Source: Caulobacteraceae bacterium | GTDB taxonomy: Bacteria; Pseudomonadota; Alphaproteobacteria; Caulobacterales; Caulobacteraceae | Direction: 5' to 3' | Assembly: GCA_947479185.1 (NCBI GenBank) | Contig: CANJYY010000240.1 | Span: forward strand, 1-5,027 | DNA: 5,027 nucleotides | Shown: positions 4,579-5,027 of the stretch, in pieces | Layout of the letters: each line of letters starts with the position of its first letter | Numbering within the stretch: the stretch's first letter is position 1 | Program-made: the position numbers and the translations under genes | The notes under the pieces: generated by a model | What the model was told of the DNA's origin: nothing | The model's database searches: none | What the model saw: only the letters and a program-made list of their open reading frames with translations

Positions 4579-5027
4579 GCCCGCACGGCCGAAGTTGTTC
4601 GCGAGACGAAGGAGACGCAGATCCGCGTCTGGATCGACCTCGACGGGACGGGGGAAGCCACGGTTTCCACCGGCATCGGCTTCTTTGACCACATGCTGGA
4701 CAGCTTCGCGCGCCACGGCGGCTTCGACCTGAAGGTCGAGACGAAGGGCGACCTGCACATCGACATGCACCACACCGTCGAGGACACCGGCATCGTTCTG
4801 GGCCAGGCGGTCAACAAGGCGCTGGACGGCTTCAAGGGCATCCGCCGCTTCGGCTCGGCCTATATCCCGATGGACGAGACCCTGACGCGCTGCGCGCTGG
4901 ACCTCTCCAATCGCGCCTATCTGATCTGGAAAGTGGCGTTCAAGACGCCGCTGGTCGGATCGATGGACACCGAGCTGTTCAAGGAATTCCACCACGCCTT
5001 CGCGATGAACGCGGGCGCCTGCGTGCA
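4576..5027 (+). CDS. hisB: Imidazoleglycerol-phosphate dehydratase, N-terminal part (cut by window end)
   Basis: The frame is open from ATG 4576 to the window end, giving about 150 of the ~195-200 residues usual for a monofunctional HisB. The enzyme dehydrates imidazole glycerol phosphate to imidazole acetol phosphate in histidine biosynthesis, using manganese bound by histidine-rich motifs. Visible motifs are GIGFFDHML (33-41), DMHHTVEDTGI (63-73) with His65, His66 and Glu69, PMDETL (98-103), the strand ALDLSNRAYLIWKV (107-120) and EFHHAFAMNAG (137-147). The second metal-binding HH-x-x-E motif should lie beyond the edge. The protein begins directly with the dehydratase domain (MARTAEVVRETKETQIRV), with no N-terminal phosphatase domain of the enterobacterial HisB type. 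It is translationally overlapped with the PfkB kinase upstream. Further his genes are expected downstream by analogy but not seen. Confidence 0.97.
   Translation, partial: MARTAEVVRETKETQIRVWIDLDGTGEATVSTGIGFFDHMLDSFARHGGFDLKVETKGDLHIDMHHTVEDTGIVLGQAVNKALDGFKGIRRFGSAYIPMDETLTRCALDLSNRAYLIWKVAFKTPLVGSMDTELFKEFHHAFAMNAGACV

Overview
The window is G+C-rich, densely coded chromosomal DNA. Its composition, its gene families and its intergenic palindromes suggest an alphaproteobacterium, most plausibly of the Caulobacterales (Caulobacter, Brevundimonas or Phenylobacterium type). That placement is inferred from style and remembered gene arrangements, not from a search.

Layout, left to right. (1) 1-192 is the C-terminal end of a SnoaL/DUF4440-like protein on the + strand. 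(2) 193-392 is a convergent intergenic gap holding a ~120-bp imperfect inverted repeat (228-350) with three small hairpins at its centre. (3) 393-1289 (-) is an Ada-like fusion of an AraC-type helix-turn-helix domain and an O6-alkylguanine-DNA alkyltransferase. (4) Divergent from it, 1418-2092 (+) is endonuclease III (nth), so two DNA-repair genes share one upstream region. (5) 2093-2262 is a second convergent gap, nearly filled by a 160-bp inverted repeat (2100-2259) made of four hairpins. (6) 2263-3114 (-) is an ATP-grasp enzyme of unassigned substrate, preceded in the same direction by 3146-3433 (-), a DUF1330 protein; these two probably form an operon. (7) 3434-3583 is a divergent promoter-bearing gap. 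(8) 3584-4576 (+) is a PfkB-family (adenosine-kinase-like) sugar/nucleoside kinase whose stop overlaps by one base the start of hisB (4576 onward, +), an imidazoleglycerol-phosphate dehydratase cut by the window end.

Functionally the window holds a DNA-repair pair (alkyltransferase and endonuclease III), a two-gene unit of unknown chemistry, and what is probably the start of a histidine-biosynthesis operon led by a PfkB kinase. No mobile element, RNA gene, CRISPR array or defence system was seen. The least ordinary content is the pair of inverted repeats. Each sits in one of the two convergent gaps and neither occurs in the two divergent gaps. Six of their seven hairpins have a triloop of the form GNA closed by a C-G pair on one strand, and the two arms of the second element differ almost only by compensatory changes in the hairpin tips.
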